From a bacterium (GTDB lineage: Bacteria > UBP14 > UBA6098 > B30-G16), in NCBI GenBank assembly GCA_027064665.1, contig JAMOPH010000105.1, positions 1 through 16,735 of the forward strand: a DNA stretch of 16,735 bases. Reading direction: 5' to 3'. This document shows positions 7,397-14,825 of the stretch, piece after piece. The stretch's first letter is position 1. Each line of letters begins with the position of its first letter. The translations under genes were made by a program, and so were the position numbers. The notes below the pieces were generated by a model. The model saw only the letters and a list, made by a program, of their open reading frames with translations, searched no databases and was not told where the DNA came from.

Positions 7397-9037
7397 CTAA
7401 TCGCAGATAAACACCTTTCCGGAAAATTTTTCGCCGGACAGAAAAATTTTGTAGATATACACCCCCGGCGCCACTTTTTTGCCGTTTTTGTTCCGGCAGT
7501 CCCATTCAACCGAGACTCTCTGGGGAAGGTCAACCTCCGTGCGATATTCCCAGACTATCTGCCCATCCGAGGAGAACACCATCACGACAAACTCCCCCGG
7601 CGAGCGGACATCGGCGGAAAATGTGATGGGCAAACCACAGGCGGGATTAGGATACGGCGGGAAAAACTCATTTTGCGCATTGACGGGCACCGAAAGACTT
7701 TCGGATTTTGCTATTGATATGCTCAAACTCGCCTGCGACGGCGCCGAATAGACCAGCGGGAAAAATCCCACCGCCCGATACTGCCATATCCCCGGGACGC
7801 CGGCATACTCCCCGGCAGAACATACCCAGAACGAATCCACCGGGTCATCGGGGATAAAGCCCACGGTTGCCACGCCAAGGTCGGCTGCGGCGTAATCCGT
7901 CCAGTTTGACAGGCGGGCAAGAATTCCATAGGACTCGGCGGCATAGGGCACCACAAAGTAATGGGTCGCCAGCGGCGACAGGGACACATCCCCCCAGAAA
8001 TTATCCTCGCTCAAATCAACGGAATCGCAGGCGGGAAGCGGATAATTCTGCCCCTCGGCGAAATACCCCGGTGCCCACTGGTCGGCAGTGCGGAACCGCC
8101 AGTTTGAAAATATCCCGTAAAGGCGCTCAAGGGAACTTCCCCGCTCCCCGGCAAAAAGCGCCGTTGCGTTCACCGGCGGCTCCGTCTCGCACAACTCCCA
8201 GATGCGCTTTATACACTGCCCGGTGAATCTGACGCCCTCCGGCGCAAAATACTCCTCAACAAATATCGGGAACAGAACCGCACCGTATTCAATTGAGCCG
8301 TTGTAGTTCGCCGTAAAAAGCGGAACCTCCGGCGCCTCCTGAAACGAGGGCAGATAGTTATAATAGTCGTTCACCTCATCATAACAAAATTCCTCGTCAA
8401 AGACCGCCGATGCCTCCATCCACCAGACAAAATATGAATACTCCGACAACTCCGGGAAACGATAGGCGAACTGCACAGCGTGGAAGAACTCGTGGGCGCA
8501 GGTGACCTTCAGCAGAGGGTATGGGTCGGACACCTCATCGCCGATGCGCCTCATATCCGACTGGATTTCAAGGTATGCCGTGGCTTTGAGGGAAACACCG
8601 TCGGAGTTAGCCACCCGCGGGACGGTCTCGCCGAAAAAGCCTGCGCCGGTGTTGGCAAGATAGACATCAACCCGTGGGTCGCCGCCGAAATCCACCGAAT
8701 CGCCCGCCCAGAGGGTGTCCGGCAGAGGCTGGCGGTATCCCACAGAATCAATCAGAATGTGCCACACATTTTCCAGATATATCCCGGTGCTGTCCACATA
8801 GTCGGGGATGCCGTTGCTGTCGGCATCGCCGGGGAAAACCTGATTGTATCCTGCGGTGTCATACCAGATTCTGAAATGCTCGGTGTCAAAATAGAACGGC
8901 AAATCCGGCGGGGACATAGGCTCCTTGGAGTAGAACCGCCTTATTGCGTCTGCGGTTCCGCAGCGGCGCTGTGCCCCGAAGGAAACCGCCGCCACAGACA
9001 GCACGACCAGACATATCCATTTAATCCTTCCGCTCAT
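7397..9037 (-). CDS. Secreted HExxH metalloprotease with C-terminal FlgD-Ig/sorting-like domain
   Basis: 546 residues. A signal peptide occupies residues 1-22 (VVLSVAAVSFGA|Q). The zinc motif HEFFH is at 182-186 with a candidate third ligand Glu208 in WWMEAS, the gluzincin pattern. An Asp-rich loop PGDADSNGIPDYVD (69-82) precedes it, as in the MXAN_6640-type putative metalloproteases this resembles. The last 90 residues (YPNP ... SPGEFVVMVFSSDG ... WDCRNKNGKKVAPGVYIYKI) match the FlgD-Ig / type A C-terminal sorting-module style, implying export to the surface or medium. Whether a type IX system exists in this organism cannot be seen. The start at ATG 9037 has GAGGTG about 8 nt upstream and overlaps the cyclase gene by 17 bp, so the two are coupled. 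The longer frame to 9142 runs back into the GGDEF domain and has no signal peptide at its start. The substrate is unknown; a role in processing surface structures is only suggested by the neighbours. Confidence 0.85.
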   Translation of the reverse strand: MSGRIKWICLVVLSVAAVSFGAQRRCGTADAIRRFYSKEPMSPPDLPFYFDTEHFRIWYDTAGYNQVFPGDADSNGIPDYVDSTGIYLENVWHILIDSVGYRQPLPDTLWAGDSVDFGGDPRVDVYLANTGAGFFGETVPRVANSDGVSLKATAYLEIQSDMRRIGDEVSDPYPLLKVTCAHEFFHAVQFAYRFPELSEYSYFVWWMEASAVFDEEFCYDEVNDYYNYLPSFQEAPEVPLFTANYNGSIEYGAVLFPIFVEEYFAPEGVRFTGQCIKRIWELCETEPPVNATALFAGERGSSLERLYGIFSNWRFRTADQWAPGYFAEGQNYPLPACDSVDLSEDNFWGDVSLSPLATHYFVVPYAAESYGILARLSNWTDYAAADLGVATVGFIPDDPVDSFWVCSAGEYAGVPGIWQYRAVGFFPLVYSAPSQASLSISIAKSESLSVPVNAQNEFFPPYPNPACGLPITFSADVRSPGEFVVMVFSSDGQIVWEYRTEVDLPQRVSVEWDCRNKNGKKVAPGVYIYKIFLSGEKFSGKVFICD

Positions 9038-11483
9038 CAATTTCCACCTCGTATAATGTGACCTGCCCTTTACCTCGGGCTTTGGAAACATACAGGGCGG
9101 TGTCCGCCCGGCGGAGAAGTTCCTCCGCATCAATGAACTCATCCTTCATAACCGCCACGCCGATACTGGCGGTAATGTGCTCTGTTCTCTGCCCGAAATT
9201 ATCCGGAAGCGGGGTGCTGGCAATTCTGGCGCAAAGTCTTTCGGCGGTGTCAACCGCCTCGTCAATATCGCAATCGGAAAGGACAAGGACGAACTCATCA
9301 CCGCCGTATCTTGCGGCGAAATCGCCGGTTCGCAGAAAACCCCGCACAATTTCAGCAATCTCGGCTAAAAGTTTATCCCCCGCCTGATGCCCGTAGTTAT
9401 CATTATAGCGCTTGAAATCGTCCAAATCCATCGCCAGAAGCGCCAAGGGCTTGCCCTCTGAATAGTGCTGATTTATCACCTTGGGGAGATTTTCGGTAAA
9501 ATACCTGTAATTGCGCAGTTGAGTGAGTTCATCGGTGATTGCAAGTTTTGCAAGTTGGCGGTTTTTCCGGGCGAGTTCCTCGGCGGTGCGCTTGAGTTGC
9601 TCCTCAAGGAGACGGAAATCGGTGATGTCCTCAACTATTGTGAGAATTCGTGTGACCTTTTCGTTTTCCTCAATCACAGGTATAATTTTAGTCCTCGTGA
9701 TTACCTTTCTATTCTCATCAATTATCCTGATTTCCTCGGTTTCCACGCTTGTTTTGTTTTTTATAACCTCGGAGTATATAACTTCCCTTCCTATATCTTT
9801 AAGAAACGGAACGACCTCAAAAAGATTTTTTCCGACTGCCTCACCTGATACATCAAAAAGTTTGTAAAATACCGGCGAAACCGACAAAATTGTCATATTA
9901 GTGTCAACTAAAAACACCGCTTTATCAATATTTTCCAAAATATCCCTGTATATTTTTGAACTTTTATACAATTCAGCAATCATTGAGCGAATATACAGTG
10001 CCTGCGAGAAGGAAAGGGAGAAGGTCTCTAACAGTTCTGTGCTCATCCTTCTGGTAGGTTCGGAGGGTATGGCGATAACTGCAAATTTTTTCTCCCGCAG
10101 TTTCAAAACCACAAAGGTGATATGAGAATATTTACACACGGACTGGACTGAATACATCGCCGCGGATATGGATTTGTTGGTTTCTTTGAGACTTTTTATA
10201 TCCAGCATCACATACGAGGAGATTTCATCGGGGGAATGTTCGCCGATTTTGTCGCCGAGTTCAATATGAGCGGGGTCTATACCGCATTTTCTAAATTCAT
10301 CCTGAATTCTATAGTCCTTTATAACATAAGGACCCGGCACCCAAGTCTGCTCCCTCTCCGAATATATCCACGACAGAACCATATTGGTATCAAATATTTC
10401 GGAAACCACCTTCAAAATTTCTTCAAAAATAGAACCACTATCACTATCAGGATATATTAATGATTGAGAAACCCGATATATTTTTCCAAGTTTGCGTCTG
10501 TTTTCGGTCTCAAATTTTAGAATTTGAGATTGTTGCTCTATTCTAATTTTTTTCTGGGCGTTAGCAAGCATCAGCCGGGCTACAAAGAACGCAATAAGCA
10601 AAAACAAAACCGTTATCCCCAAAATTTTCCACCGCAGAGGCGCAATTGGAGCCGTGGCAAGGGCGTAATCGGAATCAATCCCCATAATCCACCTTTCAAA
10701 CCCCACATTTATTGCCCTGCAGACCAGAATTCGCCTTAAATTGTTCCGACTGTAAACCACAAACCCTTCGTTCCGGGAAGTGGAAAGCGAATTCAAAAAT
10801 CTTTTCAGACTCACATCCTTTGCGCCAGCATAGATTGAATCCAGCAGAACCCCCGACGGTTTTTGAGAATGAATCAAAACCCGCCCGGATTCATCGGCAA
10901 GCCAAACAATTTGCGCCTCATTCCCGAAAAGGGGACCAAAAAACTGATTAGCCAGACTGTCAAACGAGACCAGCACCGCCACAGTGCCGTTGAAGACAGA
11001 ATCCCTCAAAAACACCGGATGATGATATATTATGGCATCAAACCCCTGAACCACCCTTATCGGACCGCCTATCACCGGCTTGCGGGACAGAAGAATTTTT
11101 TTTATGTGCGGCTGATGCGAAATGTCTGTCCCCTCATAATCCTCATACGGCACCGTGACCACAATCCTGCCCAGAGAATCCATCCGGGTTATTGACGCCA
11201 GTATATCCGAACGGGATTTATAGACCGCCCAAAAATGCTGGCGCATAGTCTGTTTGTCCATATTGACCACATCGGGAAAAGAGGCGAGATAGCGGGCATC
11301 ACCGAAAATGCTTTTCAGCACGGTCTCAACACCCTCAAGGGTCTGTTTTTCAATAAGTTGCTGGCGGTCCACAAACTGGACAACAGCAGTTCTTTCGGCA
11401 TCCTTGAGGATGCTATACGATGCGAAAACTATGACAACCCCCAGAATCAGGAAAAACGCAAAAATTTTCCAATTTGCCGACAA
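9021..11483 (-). CDS. Membrane diguanylate cyclase: periplasmic sensor, GAF-like, PAS, GGDEF
   Basis: 820 residues from the chosen start. It makes c-di-GMP from two GTP. Order: TM helix 7-24; periplasmic region about 25-283 that looks like a Cache-type sensor (paired segments DILASITRMDSLGRIV and AQIVWLADESGRVLIHS); TM helix 285-305; short coiled linker; GAF-like region about 345-500; PAS about 520-632 (AVFLVDTNMTILSVSPVF ... VEDITD); GGDEF domain about 655-815. The active site is intact (GGDEF 727-731), as are the metal/substrate segment MDLDDFKRYND (685-695) and the inhibitory I-site RTGD (718-721), so product feedback is expected. The start is uncertain: no ATG fits. TTG at 11483 has GAGG 8 nt upstream; TTG at 11489 is too close to it. 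The open frame continues to 11669, but that part covers the divergent manC promoter and start. Confidence 0.9.
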   Translation of the reverse strand: MSANWKIFAFFLILGVVIVFASYSILKDAERTAVVQFVDRQQLIEKQTLEGVETVLKSIFGDARYLASFPDVVNMDKQTMRQHFWAVYKSRSDILASITRMDSLGRIVVTVPYEDYEGTDISHQPHIKKILLSRKPVIGGPIRVVQGFDAIIYHHPVFLRDSVFNGTVAVLVSFDSLANQFFGPLFGNEAQIVWLADESGRVLIHSQKPSGVLLDSIYAGAKDVSLKRFLNSLSTSRNEGFVVYSRNNLRRILVCRAINVGFERWIMGIDSDYALATAPIAPLRWKILGITVLFLLIAFFVARLMLANAQKKIRIEQQSQILKFETENRRKLGKIYRVSQSLIYPDSDSGSIFEEILKVVSEIFDTNMVLSWIYSEREQTWVPGPYVIKDYRIQDEFRKCGIDPAHIELGDKIGEHSPDEISSYVMLDIKSLKETNKSISAAMYSVQSVCKYSHITFVVLKLREKKFAVIAIPSEPTRRMSTELLETFSLSFSQALYIRSMIAELYKSSKIYRDILENIDKAVFLVDTNMTILSVSPVFYKLFDVSGEAVGKNLFEVVPFLKDIGREVIYSEVIKNKTSVETEEIRIIDENRKVITRTKIIPVIEENEKVTRILTIVEDITDFRLLEEQLKRTAEELARKNRQLAKLAITDELTQLRNYRYFTENLPKVINQHYSEGKPLALLAMDLDDFKRYNDNYGHQAGDKLLAEIAEIVRGFLRTGDFAARYGGDEFVLVLSDCDIDEAVDTAERLCARIASTPLPDNFGQRTEHITASIGVAVMKDEFIDAEELLRRADTALYVSKARGKGQVTLYEVEIDERKD

Positions 11484-11532
11484 TTTCAATACCTCACACC
11501 CCCCAACTCTCAAACCTGCCCCATAATTTAAA

Positions 11533-11561
11533 TTGACAGGACCGATTTTGAAATTTAATTT
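11533..11561 (+). promoter_or_regulatory. Possible promoter of manC
   Basis: A perfect -35 TTGACA (11533-11538) is followed by an AT-rich stretch. The best -10 match is TTTAAT at 11554-11559 with a short 15 nt spacer; TAATTT at 11556-11561 gives 17 nt but matches less well. It lies in the 105 bp divergent region between the cyclase and manC and would give a leader of about 20 nt. I see no operator symmetry around it. Confidence 0.45.
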
Positions 11562-11588
11562 TTGGAAAAATTCTGGTGTGGAGGGAAA

Positions 11589-12677
11589 ATGGAAGAATTC
11601 GTGACAATCCTTGCCGGGGGCAGGGGCGAAAGGTTCTGGCCCGCAAGCCGAACCAATATGCCAAAACAACTCCTCAAGTTGTTCTCAAACAAGACAATGC
11701 TTCAGGAAACCATTGACAGGACACTGCCCCTCGTCCCTATGGAGAGGACGCTTATCATAACTGGGAATCATCTGGCGGACCTGATTAAACAAACGCATCC
11801 GGATATAAAGGACGAAAACTTCATAATAGAACCTATGGCGAAAAACACCGCCCCGGCGATTTGTCTTGCGGCGGCAAAAATTGTGGCAGAATACGGCGAC
11901 GGAATTATGTATGTCCTCGCCTCGGACCATTATATCTATCCTGCGGAGATGTTCCGGGACGCCCTCAAGGTGGCAAAGGAAGTCATCCTCACCTTTGACA
12001 AACTTGTCCTTATGGGGATTCAGCCCACCCGTGCGGAAACCGGCTACGGCTACATCCAGATTGCGGACAAAATCGCCGAATACGACGGGATAAAGTGCTT
12101 TGATGTCAAATCCTTCAAGGAAAAGCCCTCACGGGTAAAGGCGCAGGAGTTCTACCTTTCCGGCGAGTATCTGTGGAACAGCGGCAATTTTATGTTCCGT
12201 GCGGGAAAAATTTTGGAAGAGGCGGAAAAATATCTTCCCGAATTCGCCAAAAAAATGCGACAATACATAGATAAATACGGCACTCCCGAGGCGGATAAAA
12301 TCCTTGCGGAGGCGTTTGAGGAAGTCACAGCCATCAGCATTGACTTTGCGATTCTGGAGAAATCCAAAGATGTCGCTGTGCTCTGGGGCGCATTCCAGTG
12401 GGACGATGTGGGAAGTTGGGGCGCCTTAGAAAGAATCCTGCCCCGGGATAAATTCAACAATGTCATCGCCGGCGTGGACAAAAAACTTCTGGTGGACACC
12501 TATGAGACCACCATTTATAACAACAAAGATACCCTTATTGTGGCTTTCGGTGTCTCGGATTTGGTCATTGTAAATATGGGCGATGTCGTTCTGGTTATGA
12601 ACAAGGCGAGAATCCCGGAAATGAGAAGCCTTGTGGAAAAAATCAAGGAGAATCCCGAATGGAAAAAATACCTATGA
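11589..12677 (+). CDS. manC: Mannose-1-phosphate guanylyltransferase (GDP-mannose pyrophosphorylase)
   Basis: 362 residues, cytoplasmic. It makes GDP-mannose from mannose-1-phosphate and GTP for polysaccharide, LPS or protein glycosylation. Signature elements are GGRGERFWPASR (10-21) with Lys26 for nucleotide binding, IIEPMAKNTAPAI (79-91), ASDHYI (111-116), the FKEKP motif (176-180) and a WNSGNFMF segment. It is the short, single-domain form without the C-terminal phosphomannose isomerase domain of AlgA/ManC fusions. The start at ATG 11589 has GGAGG 4 nt upstream; the in-frame TTG at 11562 would extend the N-terminus by nine residues not found in the family. Its 3' end overlaps the next gene by 19 bp, so they are probably one operon. 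Confidence 0.95.
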   Translation: MEEFVTILAGGRGERFWPASRTNMPKQLLKLFSNKTMLQETIDRTLPLVPMERTLIITGNHLADLIKQTHPDIKDENFIIEPMAKNTAPAICLAAAKIVAEYGDGIMYVLASDHYIYPAEMFRDALKVAKEVILTFDKLVLMGIQPTRAETGYGYIQIADKIAEYDGIKCFDVKSFKEKPSRVKAQEFYLSGEYLWNSGNFMFRAGKILEEAEKYLPEFAKKMRQYIDKYGTPEADKILAEAFEEVTAISIDFAILEKSKDVAVLWGAFQWDDVGSWGALERILPRDKFNNVIAGVDKKLLVDTYETTIYNNKDTLIVAFGVSDLVIVNMGDVVLVMNKARIPEMRSLVEKIKENPEWKKYL

Positions 12678-13165
12678 GTGCGAAAAAATACATACTCTCA
12701 ATCATCTGGGCGGGGATTTTTATAGTGTCGGGATGCACCTATATTCAGAGACCAAATATACAAAAGGGAAACGAGGAGCAGGACTACACGATTCCCGAGG
12801 CGGCGCAGGAAATTCCCCAGTCCCTGATACCGGAGAAAGAACCGCCAAAACCCCAGAAACAAAAGGGAAAACCCCAATTTGCCGATATCACAAGCAAACC
12901 CGAACAGCCCAAAAGGGAATCTGGTTGGGGATACAGAATTCAGATTTACTCCTCAATGAGGCAGGAGGAGGCAGAAAGTGTGGCGGCGGTGGCTCACACC
13001 AGACTTGAGGAGAAGGTCTATGTGGAGTTTCATCCGCCGTATTATAAGGTGAGGGTGGGCAACTGCTGGACCGCAGATGAGGCAGCAGAACTTCTGGAGA
13101 AGGTCAAAAAAGCCGGTTTCCCCGATGCCTGGGTGGTCCGTGCCACGGTGGTCAACGAAGAATAA
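12659..13165 (+). CDS. SPOR-domain lipoprotein
   Basis: 168 residues. An N-terminal signal with lipobox VSGC (Cys26) predicts a lipid-anchored protein. Then comes a Pro/Lys/Gln/Glu-rich linker (about 40-85) and a C-terminal SPOR domain (about 90-165: YRIQIYSS ... YYKVRVGNCWTADEAAELLEKVKKAGFPDAWVV). SPOR domains bind denuded peptidoglycan glycan strands, often at septa, so it likely bridges a membrane and the cell wall. The start at ATG 12659 has AAGGAG 8 nt upstream, inside the end of manC; an ATG at 12674 (ATGA overlap with the manC stop) is an alternative with a poorer RBS. Either start keeps the lipobox. Confidence 0.88.
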   Translation: MEKIPMSAKKYILSIIWAGIFIVSGCTYIQRPNIQKGNEEQDYTIPEAAQEIPQSLIPEKEPPKPQKQKGKPQFADITSKPEQPKRESGWGYRIQIYSSMRQEEAESVAAVAHTRLEEKVYVEFHPPYYKVRVGNCWTADEAAELLEKVKKAGFPDAWVVRATVVNEE

Positions 13166-13178
13166 CGGAGGTGCAGAT

Positions 13179-13712
13179 ATGGAGTTCAAAATCGGAAAGA
13201 CAAAGGTTCTCATAGTGCAGGGGGATATTGCCGAGCAGGATGTTGAGGCGATTGGTTTCAGCACCAACGACCGTCTGTGGATGGGTGGGCGTGTCGGCGA
13301 GGCGCTCAAGAAAAAAGCCGGCGAGGACATTGAGACCGAGGCGATGAAACAGGGACCGCTTCCGATAGGCGAGGTCGCCGTGACCTCCGGCGGTGAACTG
13401 CCCGTAAAACACATTCTGCACACGGTCATTATGGGGCAGGACCTCAAACCCACCGAGGAAACTATCCGCAGTGGCACCCGCAACCTTCTGAAAAAAGCCG
13501 ACGAGATGAAAATAAACTCTCTGGCAGTAAGTGCCTTCGGCGCAGGGATGGGCAAAGTTCCAGCGCACGAGTCCGCCCGGGCGATGGTTGACGAGATCAT
13601 AAATGGGCTTTTGTCGGCGCAAAACTTAAAGGAACTCCGGATAGTTCTCCACAATGAGGGGATATTTAGGGCGTTCACCGAGGAATTTGAGCGCCGATTC
13701 ACCCGGAGGTAG
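13179..13712 (+). CDS. Macro-domain protein (ADP-ribose-binding fold)
   Basis: 177 residues, single domain, no signal peptide, cytoplasmic. Macro-domain landmarks are the early strand and turn VLIVQGDIAEQDVEAI (10-25), a glycine loop MGGRVGEALKKKAG (35-48), a GEVAVTSGG strand, KHILHTVIMG and the phosphate-loop equivalent SAFGAGMGKVP (118-128). Compared with MacroD-type hydrolases, the NAAN motif is replaced by FSTN (27-30), keeping only the last Asn, and the catalytic Asp of the GVDxAI loop is Gly40. It may therefore bind rather than cleave ADP-ribose or related ligands. The start at ATG 13179 has GGAGG 8 nt upstream and lies 13 bp after the SPOR lipoprotein stop; the open frame from 13077 overlaps that gene and is not needed. 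Confidence 0.85.
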   Translation: MEFKIGKTKVLIVQGDIAEQDVEAIGFSTNDRLWMGGRVGEALKKKAGEDIETEAMKQGPLPIGEVAVTSGGELPVKHILHTVIMGQDLKPTEETIRSGTRNLLKKADEMKINSLAVSAFGAGMGKVPAHESARAMVDEIINGLLSAQNLKELRIVLHNEGIFRAFTEEFERRFTRR

Positions 13713-13723
13713 GCAAAAATATC

Positions 13724-13751
13724 TTGACAAACCCCGATAAATGTTCATTCT
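13724..13751 (+). promoter_or_regulatory. Probable promoter for tRNA-Pro (and perhaps rpmB)
   Basis: Perfect -35 TTGACA (13724-13729). The best-placed -10 is CATTCT (13746-13751, 16 nt spacer), a weak match. Transcription would begin a few bases before the tRNA at 13762. Confidence 0.5.
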
Positions 13752-13761
13752 TCTGATTTTG

Positions 13762-13835
13762 CGGGGCGTGGCGCAGTCTGGAAGCGCACCTGGTTTGGGA
13801 CCAGGGGGTCGGAGGTTCAAATCCTCTCGCCCCGA
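13762..13835 (+). tRNA. tRNA-Pro (anticodon TGG)
   Basis: A 74-nt cloverleaf. The acceptor stem CGGGGCG pairs with CGCCCCG (13828-13834), discriminator A at 13835. The anticodon stem CCTGG/CCAGG encloses loop TTTGGGA with anticodon TGG (13796-13798). The T arm reads GAGG-TTCAAAT-CCTC. CCA is not encoded, so it must be added after transcription. It lies 49 bp after the macro-domain gene and 35 bp before rpmB, and may share a transcript with rpmB. Confidence 0.97.
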
Positions 13836-13870
13836 GAGGATTTTTAAGATAACTTACAGGGAGGAAAACT

Positions 13871-14080
13871 ATGGCGCGTGTATGTGAAATCTGCGGAAGA
13901 AGAACCCGTGTGGGCAACATCGTCACCCACGCAACCAACAGATTGAAAAGAAGGTTTCATCCCAACCTTCAAAAGGTCCGTGTCCGTATGCCGGACGGCT
14001 CCATAAGAAAAATCACTGTCTGCACAAGATGTCTGAAGGCGGGCAAAGTGCAGAAGGTGATAAAGGTAAAGGGAGAATAA
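13871..14080 (+). CDS. rpmB: 50S ribosomal protein L28, zinc-binding form
   Basis: 69 residues. A structural protein of the large ribosomal subunit. The N-terminal MARVCEICGR and the HATNRLKRRFHPNLQKVRV segment are diagnostic for L28. Two CxxC pairs (CEIC at 5-8 and CTRC at about 52-55) make this the zinc-ribbon version rather than the Cys-free paralogue used under zinc limitation in some bacteria. GGGAGG lies 6 nt before the ATG. It follows tRNA-Pro by 35 bp, so co-transcription is likely. No Zur-like operator is apparent. Confidence 0.97.
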   Translation: MARVCEICGRRTRVGNIVTHATNRLKRRFHPNLQKVRVRMPDGSIRKITVCTRCLKAGKVQKVIKVKGE

Positions 14081-14216
14081 TTTTTTTCAGGAACACGCCG
14101 ATGGATGTTGAACATATAATCTTCGTTGTATCAGCAAGTTGCATTTTTCTCTTGACATTTTCCCTAAATCAATATTTTTTTACATAGGGTGATTTTGAAG
14201 TTAAAAGGAGGGAATT
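14081..14216 (+). promoter_or_regulatory. AT-rich intergenic region with possible promoter for the Cys-rich lipoprotein
   Basis: 136 bp without a gene. It holds a TATAAT (14115-14120) with no good -35 at the right distance, and a TTGACA (14152-14157) with a TATTTT 15 nt downstream (14173-14178). The latter pair could drive the lipoprotein gene. I find no convincing terminator for rpmB. Confidence 0.35.
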
Positions 14217-14771
14217 ATGCGTTTCCGTGCTTTTATGTTTTTCCTCGCCGTCGTGGTTGCGGCTTTTCTGCTCAGCGGCTGCGCCTGTGGGTATAAGTCC
14301 TCTCAGACAAACCTACAACTTGGCGACCTGATGATTGGCATAATAGTCACTCAACCCCTCACCTATTACTACGGACCTACCGCATATCTTGAGGTCTGGG
14401 GTCCCGATGGAATCTACCTCACCAAGGAAATCCCTATGTATATGGGAAATCAAGTGGCAATTTTCAGAAATCTGCCAGCGGGAAGGTATATTGCCTCTCT
14501 CAGTTACAGCGGAATGGTGGCGACAAAATGCGCCGTGCTGTGCGGTATGGGTGATGTCCAGTGGCGTGCGGACTGCAGTCAGGAACTCAAAGAATTTCTC
14601 AATCAGAAAAAGAACTCTCCCAAGGGCAAAACAGGCTGGCAGGGATGGGGCAAAACCAACGAATACCCCGATTTCGCTCCTGAAAAATGTCCCGGATGTG
14701 GTCACGGAGAACCCTGCCAGACCACCATCATCTTCAAGATGCCCGAGGATGCTCTAAAATACGACCCGTGA
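14217..14771 (+). CDS. Cys-rich lipoprotein of unknown function
   Basis: 184 residues. The signal peptide ends in lipobox LSGC (Cys22), so it is a predicted membrane lipoprotein. The centre (about 57-100: AYLEVWGPDGIYLTKEI ... NLPAGRYIASLSY) looks like an Ig-like beta sandwich of the PEGA or carboxypeptidase-regulatory style. Apart from the lipid-bearing Cys, seven Cys follow (24, 105, 109, 120, 158, 161, 167), and the last three form CPGCGHGEPC, which could bind metal or form disulfides. I recognise no specific family. The RBS AGGAGGG lies just before ATG 14217. The gene stands alone, closed by the terminator at 14778-14805. Confidence 0.83.
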   Translation: MRFRAFMFFLAVVVAAFLLSGCACGYKSSQTNLQLGDLMIGIIVTQPLTYYYGPTAYLEVWGPDGIYLTKEIPMYMGNQVAIFRNLPAGRYIASLSYSGMVATKCAVLCGMGDVQWRADCSQELKEFLNQKKNSPKGKTGWQGWGKTNEYPDFAPEKCPGCGHGEPCQTTIIFKMPEDALKYDP

Positions 14772-14777
14772 AACCCC

Positions 14778-14805
14778 AAAAGGGCGCTCTGCGGCGCCCT
14801 TTTTT
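14778..14805 (+). terminator. Rho-independent terminator after the Cys-rich lipoprotein
   Basis: The ten-base arm AAAAGGGCGC (14778-14787) pairs perfectly with GCGCCCTTTT (14794-14803) around a six-base loop, and the descending arm runs into a T6 tract (14800-14805). It starts 7 bp after the lipoprotein stop codon. Confidence 0.93.
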
Positions 14806-14825
14806 GATAACATTTCAGAAAAATT

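Noticed and set aside
11490..11561. Promoter for the diguanylate cyclase (TTTCAA ... TAAATT on the minus strand)
   Set aside because: Only 3-4 of 6 bases match in each box within an AT-rich stretch; too weak to report as a feature.
11484..11669. Extension of the diguanylate cyclase to 11669
   Set aside because: The extra 62 codons run antisense through the manC start and promoter, with no domain. A signal-like TM begins just after the TTG at 11483.
12953..13702. 249-codon minus-strand open frame opposite the SPOR and macro genes
   Set aside because: No RBS or domain; the plus-strand genes have recognisable folds and good RBSs, so this is a shadow frame.
13626..13938. Two minus-strand open frames over the tRNA (for example NLRPPGPKPGALPDCATP)
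   Set aside because: These are the well-known spurious translations of the antisense of a tRNA-Pro gene; they also overlap the macro-domain gene and rpmB.
14081..14165. Rho-independent terminator for rpmB
   Set aside because: T-runs are present, but no stable GC-rich stem precedes them; the small palindrome ATGTTGAACAT is too weak.
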